DNA of 64,000 nt from an uncultured Desulfosoma sp. GTDB taxonomy: Bacteria > Desulfobacterota > Syntrophobacteria > Syntrophobacterales > DSM-9756. This document shows positions 35,784-43,888 of the stretch, in pieces; the first letter of the stretch is position 1, and each line of letters starts with the position of its first letter. Position numbers and translations under genes: made by a program. Under the pieces are notes generated by a model that saw only the letters and a list, made by a program, of their open reading frames with translations, had not been told where the DNA came from and did not search any database. The DNA lies in assembly GCA_937960435.1 (NCBI GenBank), contig CALGPN010000016.1, positions 1 through 64,000 on the forward strand, written 5' to 3'.

Positions 35784-38387
35784 ATGGAAAGTATTGTGGA
35801 GTCCTTGAAAAGGCAGAGGGAGCAGGTGCTCCACAGTTCGGATGAAGAAGTTCTTCGGCGTCATATGAGCCTTTTGGAGATTGCCGTCATCAGCCTCCAC
35901 AATCGCTTGGTGAATCGCATGGCGTCGGCCTCGGAACGCTTCCGATCGAGCGGGGCCATTCTCGCCATGGGAAACTTGGGCCGTGGGGTGTTGGGGCCGC
36001 AAGATCCCGTGAGTCTCCTGTGGCTTCGGACGGAAACCTTCCCATGGGACGAAACGGCCCAGCAGGAAATCACCGCGCCGCTCATGGAGGCCGGCTGGCG
36101 GGTGAGCCTCCGGTGCGCCACCATCCCCGAACTGTTGGATGAGGTGGAATCCCGGCTGGCGTTCTTTTTTGAACTTTTGGATGCCCGGTACCTTTCCGGG
36201 AACCGTCAGTTGATAAGTGAGCTGGATCACGCCTTGGGTGATTTCATTGCGGGGCATCAGCAGGTGCTGTTTGACCATCTTTATGCGGGGATTCGAGGCC
36301 GGCATGCACGGTTTTCCAGAGCCGAAGACTGGCTGGAGCCCGATGTGTTGGAGAGCCCCGGAGCCCTCAAGGACATTGATTCCATTCGTTATGCCGCCCG
36401 CGTTTTGTTGGACGTGCGATGTTTCGACGACGCCATTTTTCAGGGGTACCTGACGCGAAAGGAAGTGGACCGACTGCAGAGCGCCGAAAAGAAACTTCTC
36501 AAATGGCTGAACCTGCTTCGAGCCGTCAAAGGGGATCGCCACAGCGTCCTCGATTTCCAGGTCCAGGCCGTCCTTGCGGAAAAATTGGGCTACAGTGGAA
36601 GGTCCGGTTTTTTGCCCGTCGAATCGTTCATGCAGGAAGTCCATGAGACGCTTCACGAGGTGTTTTGTGTCAGTTCGGAGTTTTGCGAACGTCTCCAAGA
36701 GACGGGAAAGATCGGCACCGTGCCGGCGACGTCGTCCGGGGAAAAAGTCCGGCTCGAAGAGGGCGTCACGCTGCTCGACGGCAGGCTCCACGTGGATCCG
36801 GCGCGTTATGAACCGACGGCGGCCAACGTGATTCGGCTCTACAGCCTGGCGGCTCGCCATCGGGCCGGTTTCTCCAGTGCCACACGGCGATGGTTGCACC
36901 ATCATCGCAGCGTGGTGGAAACCGCCGCCGGGGATCCGGACGTGCAGCAGGCTTTCCTTGACTTGTTGGACGCCGATGACCCTCATGTGGCCGTTATCCG
37001 AAGATTTTACAACGATGGTTTCCTTCGGGCTCTCGTTCCCGAAACGGCTTTGGTTCACGCCTTGGTGCAACACGACGCGTTCCATGTCTACCCCGTGCAT
37101 GAACACCATCTGCGGACCCTACGAGAAATCAAGCGGTTGCGGGCCGGCGAATATCGCGAAGAGGAGCCCGAGCTGACGGTTTTGGCCCAGGAGACGAGCG
37201 ACAGCCGATGGCTTTCCTTGGCGGCTCTGTTCCATGATATCGGCAAGCACGTGGGAAGCCGTCACGCCAAGCACGGGGCCGACATGTTCCCGCTCATCGC
37301 GCGGCGCCTCGGCCTGAGCCCTGAAGGCACCGATCTGGTGACGTTCCTCATCCGTCATCACCTCCTTTTGATGGATACTGCATCCATGCGGGACCTCGGG
37401 GACATGGAACTGCTCGTGCAGTGCGCCCGGAGCATCGGAGAACCGGAAAGACTCCATCTCCTGATGATTTTGAGCTTTGCCGACATGATGGCGACGGGGC
37501 CGCGTGCGGCGCAAAAGTGGAGGGAAACCCCCGTTTACGAACTGTATCGGCGTCTTGCCGATCTTCTGGAGAAGGGAGAACCTGGGGAAGACGTTTTGGC
37601 GGAACGCGTTCAGCGCTTAAAGGATGCCGTCTACGAAAAGGTGGCCGACGTGGTGGATCGGGCTCGTCTGGAAGAACACTTCCGCGACTTGGCGCCGCGA
37701 TATGTGCTCACCAGTTCGCCGGAAGCCGTCGCCCGCCATTTGAGGCTGGAGATGGAGCTTGGACCGGAAGCGGACGCTTTCGTATGGGCGGTGCACAAGG
37801 AAAACGGCGGCGTGGAAATCACGGTGCTGAGTCGCGAGATCCCCGGATTTCTGGCCAAAGTGGCCGGGATTCTCTCTTTGCACGAGTTGGATATCCGAGA
37901 CGCTCGGATCTTTACCAAGAAAAACGGGGTGATGATTCTCGTTTTTCGGTGTCGTTTCGTGTCCCCGGCATCGTCGGAACCCGATTGGGCTCTGGTGCGG
38001 ACCGATCTGCGGCGATTGCTTGAAGGCCGCTTGGCATTGGATTACAGGATCGCGTTCCATGCCGCGACCAAGGGAGTTGCTCGACCCCAGCCCTTGATTC
38101 CCAGCCCCAGTCGTGTTCTGGTGGATAACGACTCGGCCAAGGAATACACGATTGTGGAGGTCTATACCATGGACCGACCCGGCCTCCTCTACACCATCAC
38201 GCGGACCCTGCAGGATTTGCAGGTGCGGGTTCACGTGGCCAAAATCACCACCAAGGTGGATCAGGTTGCCGATATTTTCTACATCAAGAATCACCGTGGG
38301 GAAAAAGTGACCGACCGGGACCAGGTGGAAGAACTCCGGCGGGCTCTGCTCTTCTATTTGGACGGGCCCTCGCCGGTGGCATCCTAA
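35784..38387 (+). CDS. GlnD-like protein with degenerate nucleotidyltransferase domain
   Basis: 867-residue protein with the full GlnD layout: nucleotidyltransferase-like domain (about residues 30-250), HD phosphohydrolase (ALFHDIGK, His484-Asp485), and two C-terminal ACT domains (about 675-760 and 790-865). In active GlnD the transferase motif is GGYGRGEL..SDxD; here it reads GNLGRGVLGPQDPVSLL (residues 63-79), with Pro75 and Ser77 where the two metal-binding aspartates belong. The protein therefore probably cannot uridylylate PII, while the HD site for removal and the ligand-sensing ACT domains look intact. No glnB or glnA is adjacent. Not annotated as glnD for this reason. Confidence 0.85.
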   Translation: MESIVESLKRQREQVLHSSDEEVLRRHMSLLEIAVISLHNRLVNRMASASERFRSSGAILAMGNLGRGVLGPQDPVSLLWLRTETFPWDETAQQEITAPLMEAGWRVSLRCATIPELLDEVESRLAFFFELLDARYLSGNRQLISELDHALGDFIAGHQQVLFDHLYAGIRGRHARFSRAEDWLEPDVLESPGALKDIDSIRYAARVLLDVRCFDDAIFQGYLTRKEVDRLQSAEKKLLKWLNLLRAVKGDRHSVLDFQVQAVLAEKLGYSGRSGFLPVESFMQEVHETLHEVFCVSSEFCERLQETGKIGTVPATSSGEKVRLEEGVTLLDGRLHVDPARYEPTAANVIRLYSLAARHRAGFSSATRRWLHHHRSVVETAAGDPDVQQAFLDLLDADDPHVAVIRRFYNDGFLRALVPETALVHALVQHDAFHVYPVHEHHLRTLREIKRLRAGEYREEEPELTVLAQETSDSRWLSLAALFHDIGKHVGSRHAKHGADMFPLIARRLGLSPEGTDLVTFLIRHHLLLMDTASMRDLGDMELLVQCARSIGEPERLHLLMILSFADMMATGPRAAQKWRETPVYELYRRLADLLEKGEPGEDVLAERVQRLKDAVYEKVADVVDRARLEEHFRDLAPRYVLTSSPEAVARHLRLEMELGPEADAFVWAVHKENGGVEITVLSREIPGFLAKVAGILSLHELDIRDARIFTKKNGVMILVFRCRFVSPASSEPDWALVRTDLRRLLEGRLALDYRIAFHAATKGVARPQPLIPSPSRVLVDNDSAKEYTIVEVYTMDRPGLLYTITRTLQDLQVRVHVAKITTKVDQVADIFYIKNHRGEKVTDRDQVEELRRALLFYLDGPSPVAS

Positions 38388-38406
38388 AAAAACGGGGAGA
38401 AGCCCC

Positions 38407-39432
38407 ATGTCTCTGTACATCCGTCGCACGTGGGAAGGGCGTGAAACTCATTACATTCTGAGAGAATCCTATTGGAACGGGGCGTGTTTCGCGGCAAGAG
38501 ACATCCTGGATCTGGGCAGCGATCCGACGGCGCACATCGTCTACGCGGGCGGCAATGGTTTCTATTTCAGCGAAGCGGTGGAAGAGGCCTTCACACGAAT
38601 GGGGTTGGAGCGGGAAACCGAAGACTTGGAACACGCTTTCCTCAATTACCTGGACCCTCACATCCGCCGCATCATCGAAAATTTCACCACGGGCAGATCC
38701 CCCGCACATCCCTCATGGGATCTGGAACAAATGACCCATCGGCAGCGGTTCCTTCACCCGTTTGACAAGCGCCGCATGCATTTCCTCCGGTGCGGCCGGA
38801 TGGACATGGGCACCTTGGACGGCCGCACGTGGAAATTCTTGAACGTTCTGTGCGACAAATGCCGGGACGAAATCGAGCATGTCATCGAGGGCATGGAAAA
38901 GGATCTCAGGCCTCAGGAACGGCGCAATTACCTGTTTACGGCCCTTGAACTCCAAAGATATTTCCCGAGCCATCTTCTCAGAAACAATCCCGCCGCGCTG
39001 GATCCCCAAAAGGTGGACGCGTATTTCTTGGAAGAGATCTGTCGGCTGAACGAGGACCGAGCGTTTTTTGTCGGCGTGGAAGACCACAACCCCAAAAAAC
39101 TTCACCCGTTTCTCGTCAGATACGTCATCATGTATTTCGATCACACCTTTGCGCCTCAGTCCCTATGGGAGCGGATTTTCGACGATTTTGTGCGGCACCG
39201 GCATTTTCGTTTCCAGCCGGCTCCGCGCCCGAGTCTTTCGGAAGAGGAGGCGTGTGCGTGTCTGGGGCTGCATCCTAAAGAATACCGGGCCATGAGTGCT
39301 CAGGCTCTGGCCCGGCATTATCGAAGACGGGCAAAAAAGCATCACCCCGATGCGGGGGGTGATCACGAAACCTTCGTCAAGTTGTCCCAGGCTTACGAAT
39401 GCCTTTTACGGCGCAAGGGCCGAAAGCCTTAG
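38407..39432 (+). CDS. C-terminal J-domain protein
   Basis: 341-residue protein whose last 60 residues form a J domain with the HPD tripeptide (KKHHPDAGGDHETFVKLSQAY), which would stimulate a DnaK-type Hsp70. The first 280 residues match nothing I recognise; they are soluble and contain a Cys pair (NVLCDKCRDE) and several aromatic/basic segments. No zinc-finger or Gly/Phe region of classical DnaJ is present. It starts 19 bases after the GlnD-like gene, so the two are probably cotranscribed. Confidence 0.82.
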   Translation: MSLYIRRTWEGRETHYILRESYWNGACFAARDILDLGSDPTAHIVYAGGNGFYFSEAVEEAFTRMGLERETEDLEHAFLNYLDPHIRRIIENFTTGRSPAHPSWDLEQMTHRQRFLHPFDKRRMHFLRCGRMDMGTLDGRTWKFLNVLCDKCRDEIEHVIEGMEKDLRPQERRNYLFTALELQRYFPSHLLRNNPAALDPQKVDAYFLEEICRLNEDRAFFVGVEDHNPKKLHPFLVRYVIMYFDHTFAPQSLWERIFDDFVRHRHFRFQPAPRPSLSEEEACACLGLHPKEYRAMSAQALARHYRRRAKKHHPDAGGDHETFVKLSQAYECLLRRKGRKP

Positions 39433-39438
39433 AACGCC

Positions 39439-40395
39439 TCATTTGAGCTCACACTGCAGCAAATCTTGAACCACCGTGTAAGGGTCCGTCTCGCGGGCGG
39501 TAACCTTGCGAACCAAATCATCTAAACTCACCCCTCGGTTGGCCATGCGCCGGAGCAGTTCCGCCAAAGCCTCTTCCCGCAGGGTCTCCAGAAGCTGCGT
39601 TTTGGCCCGCTTTTGTGTCACCGCTTCCCATTGGCTGCGGTCGTTTTCCATGAGGTACTGGCGGTGCTTTTCGACGGCGTCCAGGAGTTCCGGGATGCCT
39701 CGCCCTTTCAGGGCTTCCGTTTCGATGATGGGCGGTTCCCAGTGCTGATCGCCGAGGCGGCGCAGCCCCAATTCGATGAGGTTGCGCAGTTCTCGCACCG
39801 TCTTGCGGGACCCTTCCCGATCGGCCTTATTCACGACGAAGATGTTGCCGATTTCCATGATACCCGCTTTGATGGCCTGGACTTCATCCCCCATGCCCGG
39901 GATGGTGACGAGCACCGTGGTGTGGGCGCAATTGGCGATGTCCACCTCGTCTTGCCCGACGCCGACCGTTTCCACGATGATGATATCCTTCCCCATGGCG
40001 TCCAGGACGGTGATCATGTCATTGGTGGATTTGGTGAGGCCCCCGAAATGGCCGCGGGTGGCCAGAGAACGGATAAAAACCCCGCTGTCTAGAAAGTGGC
40101 GCTGCATCCGAATGCGGTCCCCGAGGATGGCCCCGCCCGTGAAAGGGCTTGTGGGATCGATGGCCAGGATACCCACGGTGAGGCCTCTCTTTCGGTATTC
40201 CATGGCGATCTGATCCACAAGGGTGCTCTTGCCCACCCCGGGAGATCCCGTAAATCCAAGGATATAGGCCTTGCCCGTATGAGGGTAAAGTTCCTTCAGG
40301 ATTTCTCGGGCGGAAGGCATCTGGTCGTCGATGTCCCGCAGGAGGCGGGCTACCGCCCGCACATCTCCTGCGAGAATTTGATTCACGATGCTCAT
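39439..40395 (-). CDS. meaB: MeaB-type GTPase, B12 mutase chaperone
   Basis: 318-residue G3E P-loop GTPase of the MeaB/ArgK family, which guards loading and repair of adenosylcobalamin in acyl-CoA mutases. Walker A GSPGVGKST, DPTSPF switch region, ETVGVGQDEVD and NKADR are visible. It lies 15 bases after the B12-binding subunit gene on the same strand, so its client is very likely that mutase. Converges with the J-domain gene with only six bases between stops. Confidence 0.93.
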   Translation of the reverse strand: MSIVNQILAGDVRAVARLLRDIDDQMPSAREILKELYPHTGKAYILGFTGSPGVGKSTLVDQIAMEYRKRGLTVGILAIDPTSPFTGGAILGDRIRMQRHFLDSGVFIRSLATRGHFGGLTKSTNDMITVLDAMGKDIIIVETVGVGQDEVDIANCAHTTVLVTIPGMGDEVQAIKAGIMEIGNIFVVNKADREGSRKTVRELRNLIELGLRRLGDQHWEPPIIETEALKGRGIPELLDAVEKHRQYLMENDRSQWEAVTQKRAKTQLLETLREEALAELLRRMANRGVSLDDLVRKVTARETDPYTVVQDLLQCELK

Positions 40396-40410
40396 TGTCC
40401 GTGCCTCTTT

Positions 40411-40830
40411 TTAAGCGACCATGGCTTTACGGGGCTTCACGTTGGTGCGGACCCATTGCACGATATCGTCCAGCTTGGCGCCGGGTTCGAAGATTTCCTT
40501 GATCCCGATGGCCTTGAGTTTGGGGATGTCTTCGAGAGGAAAGATCCCGCCGCCGATGACGGTGATGTCTTCGGCGTTGTTTTCCTTCAGGAGTTCCATG
40601 ATTCTCGGGAAGGAATAACGATGGGCTCCGGATAAAATACTCAGGCCGATCAGGTCCACATCTTCCTGAATGGCCGTGCTCACAATCTGTTCGGGGGTCT
40701 GGTGGCACCCCGTGTAGACCACTTCGAATCCGGCGTCGCGAAAGGCTCGAGCGATGACGCGCGCGCCGCGGTCGTGTCCGTCCAATCCCGGTTTGGCGAT
40801 CAATATGCGAAGTTTCCTCTCTTCAGCCAT
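40411..40830 (-). CDS. icmB: Acyl-CoA mutase B12-binding small subunit
   Basis: 139-residue cobalamin-binding domain on a separate chain. The lower-ligand motif DGHDRG places His19 on cobalt; SxL and GG motifs follow ([16 protein letters not shown]). Length is close to IcmB/HcmB (about 136 residues), the small subunits of isobutyryl- and 2-hydroxyisobutyryl-CoA mutases. ATG 40830 is ten bases after AGGAGG; ATG 40839 is too close to it. The gene lies between the large subunit and meaB. The symbol is inferred from the large-subunit residues. Confidence 0.85.
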   Translation of the reverse strand: MAEERKLRILIAKPGLDGHDRGARVIARAFRDAGFEVVYTGCHQTPEQIVSTAIQEDVDLIGLSILSGAHRYSFPRIMELLKENNAEDITVIGGGIFPLEDIPKLKAIGIKEIFEPGAKLDDIVQWVRTNVKPRKAMVA

Positions 40831-40956
40831 GGAAACCATCCCTCCTGTGTCGTCTTTCTGAGCTTGTCGAAAGTCCGGCGTTGATGGACTGTCCCTAAGC
40901 ACATTGCGCTCGGAGGCCGAAGGGAGAGGATCCCTTGGGCCTCTCGGAATCGCAGG

Positions 40957-42657
40957 CTAAAACGTCCCCGGATCGGAATAAGTGCCGAAAACTTCTCGAT
41001 ACAGATCGCAGCATTCCTGTTCCGTAGCCCCCGCTCGCACCGCATCGATGAGCGCAGGCATCACGTTGTTTTCCCAGCACGGCGGCCCCTCGCAGCGCCG
41101 GCGCAGTTCGTCCATGGCCTTCTGCAGCTTCACCTTGTCCCGTTTGGCCTTAAACTGCCGGGTCCGCTCGATCTGGAAATTTTCCAACTCATCGTCGATC
41201 TTCAGCACAAATTCCAGTTCAGGGCGGGCGCTGGGGAACTTGTTCACACCGATGATGATCTTTTCGCCCTTTTCCACCTGCTGCTGAAAGTGGTAGGCGG
41301 CGTCGGCGATTTCCATCTGCGGATAGTCCTTTTCGATGGCGGCCACCATCCCTCCCAGCTCATCGAGCTTTCGGATGTAGACCATGGCCTCTTCTTCCAT
41401 CTTGTCCGTCAAGGCTTCCACGAAGTAGGAACCCGCCAGGGGGTCGATCACGTTGGCCACGCCCGTTTCGTCGGCCAAGATCTGCTGGGTTCTCAGCGCG
41501 ATCCGCACGGCTTCTTCACTGGGGATCATGTACACTTCGTCCAGCGAATTGGTGTGCAGCGACTGGGTGCCGCCCAGAATGGCGGCCAGGGCTTCCGTAG
41601 TGGTGCGGATGATGTTGTTGTATGGTTCCTGGGCCGTGAGGGAGCATCCCGCCGTTTGCGTGTGGAAACGGCACATCATGGATCGCGGTTTCTGTGCCTT
41701 GAACCGATCTTTCATGAGGCGGGCCCAGAGGCGGCGCGCCGCGCGCATCTTGGCGATTTCTTCGAAGAAATCGATGTGGGAATTCCAGAAGAAAGACAAG
41801 CGGCCGGCGAAATCATCCACCTTGAGACCCCGCTTGATGCATTCTTCCACGTACGTGATCCCGTCGTAGATGGTAAAGGCCAGTTCCTGCACGGCCGTGG
41901 CGCCGGCTTCGCGAATGTGGTAGCCGCTGATGCTGATGGTGTTCCAGCGGGGCACTTCGTAGGTGCCGAATTCCACCGTGTCCACGACAAGCCGAAGGCT
42001 CGGTTCGGGCGGAAGCATCAAGGTCTTTTGGGCGATAAATTCCTTCAGGCAATCGTTTTGGATGGTGCCGCCCAGCTTCTTTCGGTCGTATCCCTCGTTT
42101 TCCGCATTGGCGATATACATGGCCCAGATGACCGAGGCCGGGGGGTTGATGGTCATGGAGGTGGTCACTTCTTCCAGGTTGATCCCGGCGAAGAGCCGTT
42201 GCATGTCGTCGACGGTGTCGATGGCCACCCCGCATTTGCCGCATTCGCCGCGTGCCAGAGGCGATTCCGTGTCATAGCCCATGAGAGTCGGGAAATCGAA
42301 AGCAGTGCTGAGCCCCGTTTCCCCGTGTTCGATGAGGTAATGAAAGCGCTTGTTGGTGTCTTCGGCGGTCCCAAGCCCGGCGAACATGCGCATGGTCCAA
42401 AGCCGGGCGCGGTACATGGTGGGCTGAACCCCTCGAGTGAAGGGGAACTGTCCCGGAAAGCCCAAGTCCTCGAAGTAATCCTTGTCCTTGATATCCAAAG
42501 GCGTGTAAAGGGCCTTGACCTCCATGTCGGATACCGTGGAAAATCGCTCCATCCGTTCCGGCATTTTCTGCAAAGCCTTTTGGTACTCCTGCAGCCAGTC
42601 TTTGTACTCCTTTTCCATGCGATCCAGTTGTGCTTCCGAGAACATCTTCCGGCCCAT
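40957..42657 (-). CDS. icmA: B12-dependent acyl-CoA mutase large subunit, isobutyryl-CoA mutase type
   Basis: 566-residue catalytic chain of an adenosylcobalamin acyl-CoA mutase. It would usually be annotated methylmalonyl-CoA mutase, but two residues that set substrate class differ: Phe92 (WTMRMFAG) stands where MCM has Tyr89, and Gln210 (EFIAQKTLMLPP) where MCM has the carboxylate-binding Arg207. Both are the isobutyryl-CoA mutase residues. Ala119 stands where 2-hydroxyisobutyryl-CoA mutase has Asp117, arguing against that enzyme. The catalytic His is kept in ISISGYH. Length equals known IcmA (about 566). GAGGAGGGAG precedes ATG 42657. It likely interconverts isobutyryl-CoA and butyryl-CoA. 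Confidence 0.83.
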   Translation of the reverse strand: MGRKMFSEAQLDRMEKEYKDWLQEYQKALQKMPERMERFSTVSDMEVKALYTPLDIKDKDYFEDLGFPGQFPFTRGVQPTMYRARLWTMRMFAGLGTAEDTNKRFHYLIEHGETGLSTAFDFPTLMGYDTESPLARGECGKCGVAIDTVDDMQRLFAGINLEEVTTSMTINPPASVIWAMYIANAENEGYDRKKLGGTIQNDCLKEFIAQKTLMLPPEPSLRLVVDTVEFGTYEVPRWNTISISGYHIREAGATAVQELAFTIYDGITYVEECIKRGLKVDDFAGRLSFFWNSHIDFFEEIAKMRAARRLWARLMKDRFKAQKPRSMMCRFHTQTAGCSLTAQEPYNNIIRTTTEALAAILGGTQSLHTNSLDEVYMIPSEEAVRIALRTQQILADETGVANVIDPLAGSYFVEALTDKMEEEAMVYIRKLDELGGMVAAIEKDYPQMEIADAAYHFQQQVEKGEKIIIGVNKFPSARPELEFVLKIDDELENFQIERTRQFKAKRDKVKLQKAMDELRRRCEGPPCWENNVMPALIDAVRAGATEQECCDLYREVFGTYSDPGTF

Positions 42658-43641
42658 AGCGCTCTCCCTCCTCAAACGATGAAAACCCTGTGGCTGCCAT
42701 GTGAATGCGGCGCTCGGACAAGCTCTTGAACGAAAGATCAGCAGCGTCTTCTTATCACACGAAAAAAACTACACAAAGCGTCACAACCGTCGCACCCTTG
42801 CGTGCCCATGCACAAGAGCAGCTTGCGGCTGTGCCGTCAAGAATTCTTTTGAGAAATGGTCTCATTTCGGAGATGTCCGAGGTTTCGGCCGCATGCGATT
42901 GAAGGTCTCGAAGTCGGGATGTCCCCGGCGCCTCTAGGCTGTCTCGTTTGTGATCGTGGCATGGAGCTTGGAGTGTAGCCGTTCGGTGCCGCAGGAATCG
43001 ACAGGGAAGCCCGAAATTTTCAAGGTGCGTCCCCCACCCGCAGGAACCTTAAAAGAGAGGGTTATGCATTGTCAAACAAATTTTTTTTCTCTTGACCACC
43101 CCGAAAATCCTGAGGTAGGAAGAAGCCGCACGGGTACCAATGACTGTCTCGAGCGCGTTGTTCCGCACTTTCCCGAGGGTTTCCGCTCTAGCGCCTCTGC
43201 AGCTTCCAAGCCAGCCCCTGCCTGAGCGTTGGTACCGCCAGCACAGAATGTTGTCCTTTTCTTCATAAGCCGTACCCTTGGCGGCCCCCCAAAAGCGGAG
43301 CCGCCCTTTTGGCGTATCGGTTTCTCGGTGGCGTGAATGTTGGCAACAAGAGTCCTGCTCCAATCAGTGCGCGTCAATCCTCTCGGAAGGTACGGTTTTC
43401 TCATGGCTACCTGACGTCGTTTGAGGCGCTTGAGCGCTCCGGCTTGTGGACCGGCGCCGCACGGGAAAGTTTCCCCCGAAAACGGATGGCGCTGTGTGAT
43501 GAAAAGAGGGTTTTCTTGTGCTTTTTTTCAGGAGCATTGCGAGGAAACGGCGTTTCGGAAAGGAGGTGATGCACGGACAGAGTGCGGTAAGGGAGTGTGG
43601 TGTCCATGGGGTTTTTCGAGGCGAATGCAGAGGAGGTCACA
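42658..43641. other. 984-base intergenic region between mutase and symporter genes
   Basis: No supported protein gene longer than a possible 26-codon leader (43569-43649). Seen are an inverted repeat GAAATG-GTCT-CATTTC (42853-42868), the palindrome GGGAAAGTTTCCC (43463-43475) and an imperfect hairpin near 43288-43313. The divergent genes on both sides make this the likely control region, but no single clear promoter was fixed. Confidence 0.5.
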
Positions 43642-43878
43642 ATGTTTAAAGGAATGCCGAAGATCTTTTGGGTAGGTATGGTCATACTTTATGGGTATTT
43701 TTTCCTGTTTTTGATCCTAGAGATTACGATACCGAAATTTCCCTTGTCGAAGTTTTTGGGCGTTCCGTTTTGCTATATTTATAATTGGATTATGGGCTTG
43801 TGGATCATCAACTTGATCGTCGCCGCGTTATTCTATCTCGCCGAGGAAGCCCGGGAAGCTCGGCTTTCGAAGAAATAA
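43642..43878 (+). CDS. Small membrane partner of sodium:solute symporter
   Basis: 78-residue protein with two hydrophobic segments (VGMVILYGYFFLFLILEI and IYNWIMGLWIINLIVAALF) and a charged C-terminus EEAREARLSKK. It lies ten bases before a sodium:solute symporter and has the size and layout of the small-subunit (DUF4212-like) proteins that pair with such symporters; I assign that by position and form. ATG 43642 follows GAGGAGGTCAC; a GTG start at 43597 is possible but weaker. Confidence 0.75.
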   Translation: MFKGMPKIFWVGMVILYGYFFLFLILEITIPKFPLSKFLGVPFCYIYNWIMGLWIINLIVAALFYLAEEAREARLSKK

Positions 43879-43888
43879 GGAGGCTAGA

